Shown here one piece after another: positions 35,801 through 47,829 of a stretch of 64,000 bases of DNA; within the stretch, counting starts at the first letter, position 1; every line of letters begins with the position of its first letter. Where the stretch lies: contig QXEO01000382.1 in assembly GCA_007115705.1 (NCBI GenBank), positions 7,779,318 to 7,843,317 of the forward strand. The letters are read 5' to 3'. The notes under the pieces are model-generated. The model ran no database searches and was not told the DNA's origin. It saw nothing but the letters and a program-made list of their open reading frames with translations. This stretch comes from Dactylis glomerata. Lineage: Eukaryota; Streptophyta; Magnoliopsida; Poales; Poaceae. The position numbers and the translations under genes were made by a program.

Positions 35801-38716
35801 TTTGCACTTTCTGCGCCTAGCTCAAAGGCGTTAAAGAAAAGCACTCTTAGGAGATAACCCAATATTTTATTTTCAGTAATTTTTCTTTTATTTGAGTCTT
35901 GGAAGTTATTACTACTGTAATGACCGCTCCTTATCATTTTTATTTCGTTGTTGTGCCAAGAAGAACCTCTAATTTGAGCGAGGTAAGATTTGGGGAAGTT
36001 GCTGTCCTGAAACAGATTTCTGCGCTGCACCGTAAAAATTAGTAAAAATTCTCAGAATATCTTTTTGATCTGAAATTTCTTGAGCATATACCCCAGGTTA
36101 TATCCAAACTTTTATAAGTTTTGCACTTTTCGATTTGAGCAACAGAAGGTCTTCAAAAAATTCGACCTTTGTCAGCTGTTCTGTTTTGACAGATTTCTGC
36201 CACTATTTGTGTTTGCCTCTCGATCGCTTTCTTTTTGAGTTCTTTTGATCACGGAACTTTTGAGGAAGTTGCTACAGTAGTATATGCTTTATATGTGGTG
36301 TTTTTGACTTTGAAAGTGAACCAAAAGGGTTAATTTACTATTATGTTTATGCTAACATTGCTAACAGAATTGTGTGAAGTTTTGTATGAAGGAAGTTTTC
36401 AAGTGTAGGGATTGGAGAATGATGAGATGAGATGAAGTATGGACAAAAGCTCAAGCTTGGGTATTCCCATGTCACCCCAATAAATATCCAAGAGGTAGAA
36501 GCGTCAAAGCTTGGGGAAGCCCCCGAGGCACCCCTTCTTCATCGGCAAAAATCAGGTCACCTTTCAACACACTATATTTTTATTGCTTCATATTATATGC
36601 GTTTTTCTTGGACGTCTTTACTTTTGCTTTCAGTTTTCTTTTGTTTTGTTTGATGTAATAAATGGTTGGAACCCAACAAATTTCTTTTGGATGACATATA
36701 CTTCATTTTCATTGCCAAGAACACTCTAGTTTTCACTCTTATCGTTCAACGAGTGTTCTCTTTTTCTAGAACTGTGTTTAGCTTTTGTTTTTCGCATTGA
36801 TTTTTGTTCAGATCTTGTTTATCTTTGCATCAAGGTGTATTTAGACCACTGGTCTATGTTGGTTTTCATCAAAAGAGTTGTCTCAAAAATGTTTGAATGG
36901 TGTTGGAAAAGAGAAAAAGTTTCATGCAAAAAAGTGGTACAAAAAGGAGCTTATTTAGATTGCGGCTTAGACTTTTACATGCCATGCTTAATGTCGTTTT
37001 GATAGTATGCTTAGTAGTTTTTGCTGTAGCATGATTTGTCTCAAATGACTGAGATTGCTTAATGAGCCTTTGAAAAAATCATGCATTATTTTTATTATAT
37101 GGAAGCATATATTTGGTTTTCTCCTTGATGCTTTATTTGGGTTGACTTGGTGCATGCTTATAACATGTTTGACTCTTACAAAGTTGCCATAAGCCTTTAT
37201 GATCATTTGGTTTTTGACTTGTGATGCCATTTTATGCTTCTTTTAATGATGTTTTGTCGCTATGCATGATTATGATCGTTATTGCTCTCTTAGTTGGTCG
37301 CTCCCAGTCTTTTGCTAGCCCTCATTTTGTACTAAGTATGAGCTCTACTCGTGCATCCAACTCCCAAAAACCAAGTTATTCCAATGTGTCCACAATACAT
37401 ACCTATTAGCAATTTTCTATTCCATGTACATTTGACTTGCTTTTATCTATCCTTCAAATTAAACTCTTTTTGGTGTTATGTGAAAATTAGTCAGTAAAGC
37501 TCTCACGAACTTGATGGCACACTTTACTTTTCTCGCTTTTAAAATTTTGACATTGTGGCTCTCTTATGTTGACGTTATGCTTGCAAGTTATAAGTTCAAA
37601 ATTAGCCCAACCATGCCGTCATGGGGCAAGCTTTCAACATTGCACTTTCTCTTATTTGAGTTGATATCGTGATCTTTTGTTTATGGATACTCGCGATGTG
37701 AAATAAGTTGGGAATCTTGCGGGATCATGGAGTTTGTATATGTGTTAGAGAAACGCCTGGGCCGCTAATCTAAGCCATGCATCATTCATAGTGGAAATTT
37801 ACAGCATGCCCATAGTGGATATTCGATGACGTATCTCACAATAAAAAGTCATACCAATGTAAATAAAAGAGATGCCAAGGTGTTCATTGTCTGTTTATCC
37901 TGTCATTTTGATGTGGGTATGTTCCATGTCATCGGGGAAGGAGGTACCCCATTGGCGGTTCTCGATGATACGTGTATACTTACAATGACAAGAGCTTGCT
38001 TAGGACCCTAAGTCGAGTAGCATGAGGTTTGGGTATTCGTACTTCACGGGACACAAGGTTTTCAACTTATGATTTGTCAAGCATATACTCATAATTGTTC
38101 TCGCATTAACTTTAACCATTCAAGATGTCTACGATGGGGGCAATGAGAGCTCAAATCTAGTAAGTACCATAATTTTTGAAGATTTATAAAACTTACAATC
38201 ACTGCTTCCCTCTGTGAAGGGCCTTTCTTTTACTTTTATGTTGAGTCTCCACCTTCTACCTTTATGCACCATCTAAGAGAGCATAGTTGCCATTCTGAGT
38301 TTAATGTGCATACTCCCAAAGTTTATCATTGATTGATTCATGATTATACTTTCACTTGTTCTTAAATTATTTGTATCTAGTCGCCCTCTTAAACTTGAAG
38401 GTGTCCTATGCATTTATGTTTTACTATTCTATGAAGGACAAGCTGAAAAACATTTGCTATTTTTTTCCATATGATTTGAACACACGTTTGACTTTCAATG
38501 TTTCATTATTCATGATCTTTTGTTTGTGTTTCTTTTCATATTATAACATGGCTGCCAAGTTCTTATTGTCAAGATTATATCTTTTTTGCCCATGTTTTAA
38601 GTTCTTTGATCCCAGCACTCAATGCTTTATATAGATGATCAAGATTGTGATGGTGCATGTCACCTCAAAAATTATTCTTTTGTTATCACTTACCTACTCG
38701 AGGACGAGCAGGAGTT
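35801..38716 (+). other. Element V long non-coding trailer
   Basis: Homologous to the trailer of element I in opposite orientation. The block just after the stop codon (TTTGCACTTTCTGCGCCTAG, then AAAGCACTCTTAGGAG) is conserved. Degenerate polypurine-tract copies lie at 36454 and 36507-36520, and the stem-loop at 36718-36759. Short ORFs here are not conserved in frame between copies. Confidence 0.72.
36718..36759 (+). other. Conserved stem-loop in the trailer (element V)
   Basis: AGAACACTC at 36718-36726 pairs perfectly with GAGTGTTCT at 36751-36759, while the 24-base loop differs from that of element I. Confidence 0.5.
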
Positions 38717-38730
38717 AAGCTTGGGGATGC
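38717..38730 (+). other. Polypurine tract of element V
   Basis: AAGCTTGGGGATGC, one T from the TGATACG start of the 3' LTR. Confidence 0.75.
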
Positions 38731-38731
38731 T

Positions 38732-40363
38732 TGATACGTCTCAAACGTATCTATAATTTTTGATGCTCCATGCTTATTTATACACCATTTGCTTTGTGTT
38801 TTGTTACACTTCGTGGCGTTTTTATGCATTTTCTGGAATTAACCTATTAACAAGATGCCACAGTGCCAGTTCCCTATTTTCTGTTGTTTTTGTGTTTCAG
38901 AAAAGTTACACAGGAAATATTCTCGGAATTGGATGAAACAAAAGCCGAACCTCCTATTTTTACCGAAGCTTCGTGAAGACCAAAGATGAGACGGAGGGGG
39001 GCCAGGGGCCAGGCTCACCATATGGTGGCGCGGCCCAGCCCCTGGCCGCGCCACCATATGGTGAGACCGCCTGGTCCACCCTCTGACGCTGCCCTTTCGC
39101 CTATAAAATCTCCTCGATGGGAAAAACCTAGAGGACGGATTGCTTTTCCTCGAAACATACTGCAAGCCGCCGCCGTCGTCAAAGCGAGATCGGGAGGATC
39201 CAGGAGCTCTTCCTGGCACCCTGCCGGAGAGGGGAATCCCTGTTGGAGGCCTTCTCCACCACCATGGTCGCCTCCGGAGTGATGTGTGAGTACTCTACCT
39301 TGGACTACGGGTCCATAGTAGTAGCTAGATGGTTGTCTCCTCCACCATGTGCTTCATGTTTAGATCTTGTGAGCTGCCCTACATGATCAAGATCATCTTT
39401 GTGTAATCATACATGTTGTGTTTGTTGGGATCCGATGAGTATTGGTACTATGTCAAGTTGATGTGCTGATATATATCTTTATGTTATCTCTATATTATTT
39501 ATGATCTTGCATGCTCTCCGTTGCTAGTAGATATCTTGGCCGAGTAGATGCTAGTGACTCCAAGAGGGAGTATTTATGCTCGATAGTTGGGTTCATGTCT
39601 CTAGTAATCTGGGGCATGACAGAAACCTCTAAGGTTGTAGATGTGCTGTTGCCACTAGGGAGAAAATAACATTCTTGTGTCTAAGGACATTTGCTTTATT
39701 TACTTTACGCACTTTGCTTAATGCAGTTATCCGTTGTTCGCAACTTAATACTCAAGGGGTATTCGGACGATTCCTCGCAAGTGGATTATTAGTCATAGAT
39801 GCAGTTGGATTACGGTCTATGTATTTTATCGTAATGCCCAGAGTGAATCTCATAGTAATCCTCATGACATATGTACGTTATCTTTATTTTATCAATTGCC
39901 CAACTATGATTTGTTTACCCAGCATGTTGTTATTTATCTTATGGAGAGACACCACTAGTAAACTGTGGACCCCGGTCCAATTTCCTTTACATTGCTATAC
40001 CATTTTACTTTTACTCGCACTGTTTACTTTTACTTGCATACTATTATCCTTTTACCACTCGATACGCTCAATCCTTTGTTTACAGCAAACCGGTGAGATT
40101 GACAACCTCATCGTAAGTTGGGAGCAAAGTTCTTGGCTGTGTTGTGTGCAGGTTTTACGTTGCTGCTAGGTGAAGACGCACCAGCAATATTTCTGGCGCC
40201 ATTGTCTAGAGTGTCACGAAGCTAGCAAGCATCACCTTCTGAAGTTTGTCTTTCTCCTACTAGTTCGATAAACCTTGGTTTCACAACTGAGGGAAGACTT
40301 GCTGCTGTGCTCATCATACCTTCCTCTTGGGGTTCCCAACGAGCTGTTACTTACAAGCCATCA
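38732..40363 (+). repeat. Element V 3' LTR (1632 bp)
   Basis: Begins TGATACGTCTCAAACG and ends GCCATCA at 40363; TATA box at 39102-39108. It carries a 19-bp stretch missing from the 5' LTR. Confidence 0.9.
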
Positions 40364-43300
40364 AACATAAGATTAGCAATCAGTTACTTATTCATGAACA
40401 TGCAAGGTTGAAGTGAATTATGACAATATAGTTATACATGGTTAAATTTAGGGTTGACAACAATCTTAATATGAGTTAGGGATTTACTTCAAAGTAAAAA
40501 GTAAATCTGTTGATGATTATGTTCAAGTCATTTTAAGAATAATAACTTTTGAAGAACATATTCGGTAATGAATATTAAGTACAAAACTTAATTTTAGTGG
40601 TCATTTACTTTCTAGGAATATTGGGGCAATTGAGAGAACACAATCTCCTCTAATAATGGTTGCTATGGTTTGAATCACAATTTTAAATGGTTCCTAAATT
40701 GATTAGCCATTTCTAAAACAATTGTAAATTCTAAACACAACTTGATATTTATTTAAGCAGTTTCCAAAATTCTTGTATTTAAGAAAAATGATTTTAGGAT
40801 TTAAGTCAAATTTGAAATGATTTAAAATTGACTTAAAAGTTTTTAAATTAAATTATAATGAAACAATTGATGAATAATGATTTAGAGTTAAGAAATTATT
40901 CTAAATCACAAATTAATATTTACTTAGGATTTTTCCTGAATGTAACACTTTTAAAACTATTTAGGAAAATAGTTTTACGGTTTTAGATACTAACAGTAAA
41001 GTTTTAAATTCTAAACTTAAATAATGAAATATTGTTTCAATAAAGTAATTTGAGTTCATAAACATTAATTTTTCAATTAGAAAAGTTAATTAATTCCTTA
41101 AAAAATTCAAATTCATATTCAAAAATAGTAATTAAACATGTTTTAAAATTTCACTCAAAATTTTATTGCACAAGCACACAAGATTATAGAAAAAATAATT
41201 AGATCTTATTTTTGTGATCATTTTAATATATTATTTGTATTTTTGTTATTTAAAACATTTTTTATGAATTTATCAAGTTATAATTGTTTTTAGGAGTTTC
41301 TATTCAATAGATAAAACTTTTCTAACTTAACTAGACTTAGCCCTTGACACTGACCAGTGGGGTCAAGGACCAGGTGAGATGCCACCTGGGAATTGACTGG
41401 TTCAAACTTGCTGATTGGGCTGCAGAGGTCACCGCCGGTGAGGTGGTCAGCGACGGCGGCGCTGGAGGCTTCCCACGGACACACGAGTTGGGGGGTTCGA
41501 ACCAGAACGCTATGGGAAACCAAAAGGCGGCAGCGCCCCCTCCAAATTGTCACCGGAGTTGCTCCGGTGAGCATATTCTGTGACAAAGGACGGTGGCCAA
41601 ACTTACTACCGAGCTACAGATGATGCTAAGGAGCAATAAGAGGCTGGGAACACACGTGAGCTCACCAGAAAGCTATGAATATGGTCAGAGAGGTCGATGG
41701 TAGTCGAAGATGCATGCTCGGTCGAGTTTTCAAACGAACACCATGGAAAGGGAACCGGTCGATGGCGTCAACTGAAGACGGCCATGCTCAATTACTTCCA
41801 TCAGAATGATCACGAAGGCCTTGCAGAGCTTTAGGGCTACTTCCCCGAGCTTGGGGAGGTCGCAATCAACGGTGCAAAGATGAACTCCGGTGAGCTCCAT
41901 ACGGTGTGGGCAAAGGATAGAGAGGGTTAGAGAGATTGAGAGGGATGGGGAGAAATAGGGGTTCATGGTGGTACCTCCTATATTTTTTGTAGGCAACAGT
42001 GAGGTCTAGGTCGTCTTCTCATTGTCGGTGATGGTGAAGATGTGGCAGAGACAGAGGTGCTTGATTCAAGCATGAATCTCCTCGCCGATCTTGCCAGTGG
42101 GCGCGGATGGATAGGGATGATGAGCTGTGGGTAAACAGCATCGCGGCGGTGGTCTCCGAAGGTGGCCGGGAAGTGTCCCTCACCATCGGCATGGTGACCA
42201 TGCGCAGGTGGAGAGGTTCAAGAGGACCCTCCACCACGTGGGTTCCACCTGTCATTGTGATAGCAAAACGGTATCACGCCGGCTGGGCTGGCTATTAGGC
42301 CGATCCAGTCCATTAGCCGGTTCCCACTTTTTTATGTTTTCTTATTTTATTATTTTCTATTTTGCTACTTTGTATTCTTATTTGAAGTTGTATTTGTTTT
42401 GGATTTTTGAAATTTAAGAATTCTTCTAGACAGATATAGAGTTCTAATAAATGCATTTGCACATGATATAATTAGTTTTCTTAGGATTCAATTTTGGGTC
42501 CTAATAAGAATACCTTCAAATACTACTATTTGAGTGTTAGTACTACTTTGGTAACACTTTGATATCTTACTAGTGATGTATAAGAACATAAAATTGTATT
42601 AAGATGGTAGGAAAACCATTATATAGGAATATGTTCTAAAGAACATTTTATGATTCAATATATTTTCCTAATGACTTGGAATGTCCTATGGACTATTCCA
42701 AAGTATTAGTAGTTTGATTAAATATTTACTTTGAATTACTTGCGGGGTACTACATATCTGTCACAAGAAATGTTTTATTCATTTGAGATCAAATCAGGTT
42801 ACACATTAATATAGAGAGTTTGGGTGATAGTAGAAGAATTGTTGCTTGGACGTAATTCTTGGTTTGAGGAGATGAAATGACTCCAGGGTTTGCTTATGAC
42901 CTCTTAAATGATTCATAAGTAAACTTGGAGTTTATAGAACAGGCTTCCAAATGACAATGGAAAAGATATGGAGTTTGATAAGATTGCAACATTCTCATTT
43001 ACAAGATGTGATCACTTGGGATATGGTTAGTGTGATATAGGCTCTGACCAAACCAGAACTTAGGGTATAGACTTGTGATACCTCCTCCTATATCAAGTGG
43101 CTTGACCAAATGAGAATTTGAGTAATACTAAAGTTTCCTAGATAGGTTTCATAGGAATGGTTCCTTCCTAGTTGATCTATACTCAATGAAGCTTTCCTAC
43201 TCCATACTTTCTTAGGATGATATCTGCTTATCAATTTAAGCTTTACTGGACAAGATATTTATTTACATCCATTAGAACATAATCATGTACTTGACATTAT

Positions 43301-44734
43301 CATCTAGTTCTTCAATACTCCTTTATCAACTTCTCTTCCTAAATCCATGTGTTGATTTGATGACCTTGACACTAAAGCTCTTCATAAAATTGTATCATAA
43401 GTAACTTCATCTCACTCATGAATCCAATCTCCCTTGGATGCTCAACTAAACTTCCTTCATAGTCCTTCTCAAGGTTTTATGATAAATATTATCACCAATA
43501 CTCCTCCTTGAGATCTCACTAATCCAATCAATGCATCACCCTAGACGTTGACTTATAGGCCTAGGATACTATACTACTTATAATCCATATTCCACCTTGT
43601 GATTGCTTCTTGCTTTAAATCTACTCCCACTTTTCTAAGTATCAATTGTAGATTATATCTACCTTCAAAGATTAAGAATATAATCTCGACCATTGTGATA
43701 TCCATATAGGATATATCTCCAACAACATGAATACTACTCTTGCACAATCCTTCTTTGGTCCCTAACTGGATCACTTTTGATCCCTTTACTTCACATATGT
43801 CACTCTCCCACTTCATGTGATAGGATAATGATCATTTTGATCCATTGATCATATACCTTAGGTTTCTACTTTGTTAATCATGTATTCCACATTCCATAGA
43901 TTATTGGAATGATCATTATAATCCCTTGATCATATAGCTTGGGTTCCATTTGGCTAATCAAGGTCCAGGATTAAGTTGTGCTAAACGATTGTCTTGGAGC
44001 ACCCATTTAACTAATAAGAGGTTTTTATTATCTCTTCTTAACTCTGTGAGACTACACATTTGGTACCTTCCTGGTAAGGGTTCTAATCTCCATATGGTAT
44101 ACACCTCACCTATAGTTGAGATATGTCCTCTACCTAACTTGGTATTAGGTTTCCAACTATTGAGGTCCAAAACTATATCCTAAAGCTCTACCTCAAGAGA
44201 CAAGAATAACAATGGCATAGCTATAGACTCTCGTTTCTTGTTTTGAAGATGAATGGATTTAGATATGAAAGAATAGGATAGATCAAGATATGAGAATAAG
44301 ATAGATCAAGATATGAGAACATGATAGATGAAGATATGAGAATAACATATATCAAAATTCAAGGTAAGGCTTGTGTTGTCTTCTTTTATGCTAGATATGG
44401 TTAAATGATTTAAGTTTATGAAACACCATGATGATAATGGTAGGAATATATATTGGATTCTATAATGATGTGTCAACCTATTATTTCTACCTCACATTCA
44501 ACTCTTTTAACTGTTGCAATGATCTCTACCCAAAACAAGGTTTTAACAGAGGTCATGTTGATTCATCGCGCTTCAGATGATGAGCTACTTCAATTCCATC
44601 AACTCAAGTGAAACTTCAATCCCTTTGACAAGTTTTACTTAAAAGCGCTAAAATTTCTCAGATTTTCTATGCATGAATGCAATGCACACATATGTTCCCT
44701 CTCTATTTCTAGTCTCAAATCATGATATGCTACA
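40364..44734 (-). repeat. LTR IV, right part: old Tekay-type long LTR
   Basis: Continues the homology to LTR VII. Shared features are an AT-rich stretch containing AGGGTTGACAACAATCTTAA, then a GC-rich block with CTCACCGCCGGCGAG- and CGCGGACACA-like motifs, GAGAGAG-rich sequence, and AACGGTATC followed by GGGCTGG. The probable outer end is GATATGCTACA at 44734 by comparison with element II (GGGATATTACA). No purine tract or internal domain follows, so this is a solo LTR or the outer LTR of a decayed element. The many ORFs inside are not supported. Confidence 0.55.
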
Positions 44735-45332
44735 TGTTGTATTGCTGATTTAGACTATAAAATAATATATTTTACAAATATTTCTAGAATTCACCTGAGA
44801 AATAACTTTGTGAACTATTGATTTGGTCTTATTCGAGGTAGTCATGTCCTCATCACTACTAGACGTCGACGGTGGTGCTACCTAGTCGAATGCTACTAGA
44901 GGTCATTGGTGACGCTACCACCAGAGATTGGCAATGCTACGAGAGGCCCTCACCCATGCTACCAGCAAAGGAAGTCTTTAAGGTTCGGCAGGTGATCGAC
45001 ACTATGTTCTACTAAATCTTTTTTTGACAACCAATACCACATATATTTATAGTAGCAAATAGTACATGGTGGAGATACACGAGCTATCTTCAACTATTAT
45101 AAAATTTAGTCTAAAAGAAATGCAAATATTCAAGGTCTTCAAACTCTTCCTTTTTCCATGACTTAATCTTATACTTTTCAGAAGGTAGCTGAAAATAGAT
45201 ACCAAACCATAAAACTATGAATACTAACAAAGGTTATTTCATAAAATTAATTTGAGCCGCAATGCCAAAGCTACGTACACATAATTAGCCATTAAAGTAG
45301 TCAATAAATATCGACAAGAGTACCAACACTAG
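44735..45332. other. Unassigned intergenic sequence
   Basis: About 600 bp without a recognisable gene, terminal repeat or RNA. A GC-richer patch (about 44860-44960) has repeated GCTAC motifs but no frame. Confidence 0.4.
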
Positions 45333-46009
45333 TGTGTTAGGGAATAACAATCGAACAGCTTGGTTGATTCATTGGGAATTCGAGAGTATGAATCACCATT
45401 GTCGTGGACGTATCAGTGAGGACAAATTTCGCGAGTATAACGCTCCTCACAGCAACCATGACAAAATCTCCAAAATCAATTTGGAAAAAATAAAACCTCA
45501 AGGCCTATACCTAGGGAACTGTAATCTTCTAACACCATTGACATTGAGAAAGAGATCTCATCATCGAACGGATAGTAGAAGATCACTTATTGTAGACAAT
45601 GTCATCTTCATTGACACCGAGGAGGAAAAAATCGGCCACCAAAACCTAACCTAATCTATTGAAAAGACTAAATTTATTAAAAACTCCACACCTAGATCGG
45701 ACTCCCACTCCTATTGACATCGGTGAGGCCAGCCGGAGGAGGGGGCGCCAATATATGGAGGATGCAGAGGTGGAGGCGGCTAGGTTTTCTGCAGGAGGAG
45801 ACGTGAGTAGGACTATTTTTATAGGGTACACGCGTTTTCAGATAGGTTTTAATCTTCCCTATGTCGTTGTTATTCCATGACTATGATATAGCTAAACCTT
45901 GGTGTCCTGATGGGATGTAGTAAGAACCTTTCTCTTTGGTGCCACGAGTGTGTATTCCTAGCGTAATTAGTAATCAGGTTGCATTATATGCATCGATACA
46001 AACCTAACA
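45333..46009 (-). repeat. Probable solo LTR (677 bp)
   Basis: Left end TGTGTTAGGG and right end CCTAACA give TG...CA termini with a 7-bp inverted match (TGTTAGG/CCTAACA). Flanks ACTAG (45328-45332) and ACTAA (46010-46014) would be a 5-bp target duplication with one change. A minus-strand TATA box (TATAAAAATA, 45814-45823) followed by AAAACCTAGCCGCC-like leader sequence fits an LTR promoter on the minus strand. No primer site or interior lies on either side. Copia or gypsy origin cannot be decided. Confidence 0.45.
45814..45823 (-). promoter_or_regulatory. TATA box in the solo LTR
   Basis: TATAAAAATA on the minus strand, about 190 bp from the LTR start. Confidence 0.4.
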
Positions 46010-46016
46010 ACTAAGA

Positions 46017-47267
46017 CCGACTTCTTTTAGGCTTGTGCTTATGCATAAGCCGGCTTCTACAGAACTGTGAGGAGAAACTGTGATGGAGAGAACCTCCTAG
46101 AAACCCCACCGAAGTTCTTTTTTGGGTTTCTAAATATTTAGCTTATTTGATGTGTTGAGTTGTGAAATATCTGTAATATCCCTAAATAAGATATGTGTCC
46201 TAAATAAGTGATGGTACCACATATACAATAATTTTTGTGTAAAATGAGCAAGAAATAAATCAAGACAATTATAAAAAGTTCAATGATAATAGAACCGAGG
46301 TGTCATTATAATGAGCAAGAAATAAATCAAGATAATCCTTGAAGTAATGGAGTGCAAATGAGACTAAAAATACAGACCCTTCCTTATCAGCTTATGGACC
46401 AAATCACTTCACCAAATACACACATGCACTTGCTTACACGATCGGCGCCTTTGTTCTCTGAAACAAAGTGATTCAGGGGAGGTTCAGAGAAAAATGCGTA
46501 AGTGCTGGGCGGGCACCAGAACACGCAGTGGCAGGAGCGCATGCTGCCCTGCCACACCATTTGAAGGCACACCTTGGAGGCCTAGCTCGTCGTTGGTGAG
46601 GGCCAGTGCTGCGGGCGGAGAGGCTAGCCGTGACCTCTATGCAGGGGTGGAGCTAGACGGGAAATGTCCCTGATGCATCTACCTTGCGAGCTGGAACTAA
46701 GTCCTCCTGATGCACTTCTCTTGCCTTTCTCTGATGCACTAGCCTAAATTAGCTCATGAGCACTACTAAAAAAATTATTTGACCCTGATGCATGTGCATC
46801 AGGTATATCTTACACAGCTCCGCCCCTGCCTCTATGCGGGGAAGCAGCGAAAGAGCGGCGGCACCTGAGGGGGAGCGGTGGAGAAGCATCAGAGGCTACG
46901 GGGGAGCGGCGGACAAGCAGCACCGGCGGCGAGGGAGCGGTGGCAAGGGCAGCAAGGAGGAGGAACCCTAGCGCCCCCATGTCCAGATAGCAATGCGGGA
47001 GCGACACGATACGGTTTCGGGATCGTTCCTCACCTACGGGGTGGCAATCGCTGTAAATTGAAGTGAAAAGGAGTGGCGGTTCTACATACGGGTTTGGGTT
47101 TTAGTTAGAGAAGCTCGGGAAACTGTTGGAATCTGCTCTCGACCAGTTTCTCAGTATAGACATGATATGGGCTTCTCGGTGGAAATAAGATGGCCCGAAG
47201 CGAAAGATTTTTTGAGCTTGATCGGTCGACCACCTCAAAGCCGGCCTGGAAACCGAAAAGAAGTCGG
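46017..47267. mobile_element. Candidate TIR transposon with GC-rich cargo, carrying a hAT MITE
   Basis: A perfect 12-bp terminal inverted repeat, CCGACTTCTTTT at 46017-46028 and its complement at 47256-47267, extends imperfectly inward through GCCGGCTT-like sequence. CTAAG directly repeats outside both ends (46011-46015 and 47268-47272). The interior has no transposase. 46837-47000 is GC-rich and on the minus strand contains a CTAGGGTTCC-like leader and a short frame, which may be captured gene sequence. The superfamily is unclear. Confidence 0.4.
46642..46828. mobile_element. hAT-type MITE (187 bp)
   Basis: Termini CAGGGGTGGAGCTA and TAGCTCCGCCCCTG-like (right end ACAGCTCCGCCCCTG) are inverted repeats. 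An exact 8-bp target duplication CCTCTATG flanks it (46634-46641 and 46829-46836), diagnostic for hAT. There is no coding capacity. Confidence 0.85.
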
Positions 47268-47550
47268 CTAAGTTAGTTGCAATCGTGGTCTGTTAATAGT
47301 ATAGTTCAGTTTAGTAGTTGCTCTTCTGAATGTTTGTTCATGCTAAGGTAACTTCGCAACTTTTGAAAGAGGTAAGCACATATTATTTGAGTGTGCCACA
47401 AAGTATAACAAAAACATGTCAACCAAACACTAGTTCGCATCCACTGAGCCTTAACCGGAAATTGCACGCAACCAAAGAAAACTATATATACGTATCCAAT
47501 GGTGCTATGGAGGTAACCAAACATAGTGGAAATGATGGCTAACAGACAAC

Positions 47551-47551
<1 letters not shown>
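47268..47551. other. Unassigned sequence
   Basis: No gene, repeat or RNA recognised; moderately AT-rich. Confidence 0.35.
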
Positions 47552-47598
<47 letters not shown>

Positions 47599-47602
47599 AC
47601 AC
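47552..47602. repeat. C33 homopolymer followed by an AC dinucleotide repeat
   Basis: Thirty-three consecutive C (47552-47584) run directly into nine AC units. The poly-Gly frame on the minus strand is an artefact of this tract. Confidence 0.95.
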
Positions 47603-47829
47603 TTGAGCCACTTTTTTGGCTTTCTGCGCCAATACGCTGGGGGGGTCTTTGTCGCACATGCAATGCAAAAGTTAACTTAGACATTTTATTTGGTTAGCTA
47701 AAACGAATTTAGCTGCGTTTTTGGAGCCACTTTGGTCCAATTGTTTGGATATATGCAGACTCATTTGTAGTCTCACCATGATGTGCTTACCATATACACC
47801 ACTACAGGTACTTCTTCCTCCTCTCGTCA

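Larger units (their letters stand above)
33407..40363 (+). mobile_element. Element V: complete Sabrina-like non-autonomous LTR retrotransposon
   Basis: LTRs 33407-35020 and 38732-40363 flank a 3.7-kb interior. The interior has a tRNA-Asp primer site, one intact 197-residue ORF, a 2.9-kb trailer and a polypurine tract. The flanks are AGCAT (33402-33406) and AACAT (40364-40368), a 5-bp target duplication with one transition. It encodes no gag of recognised type, no protease, RT or integrase, so it depends entirely on proteins supplied in trans. The 5' LTR lacks 19 bp present in the 3' LTR near 39225-39245. Confidence 0.9.

Noticed and set aside
41290..42417. ORFs of 60-100 codons in LTR IV
   Set aside because: They lie in LTR sequence homologous to LTR VII but are not open in the same frame there.
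44735..45332. Internal domain of element IV
   Set aside because: No purine tract or coding homology follows the LTR end, so this is treated as host DNA.
47306..47668. 120-codon minus-strand ORF with a poly-Gly run
   Set aside because: The frame exists because the C33 tract reads as Gly codons; no other protein character.
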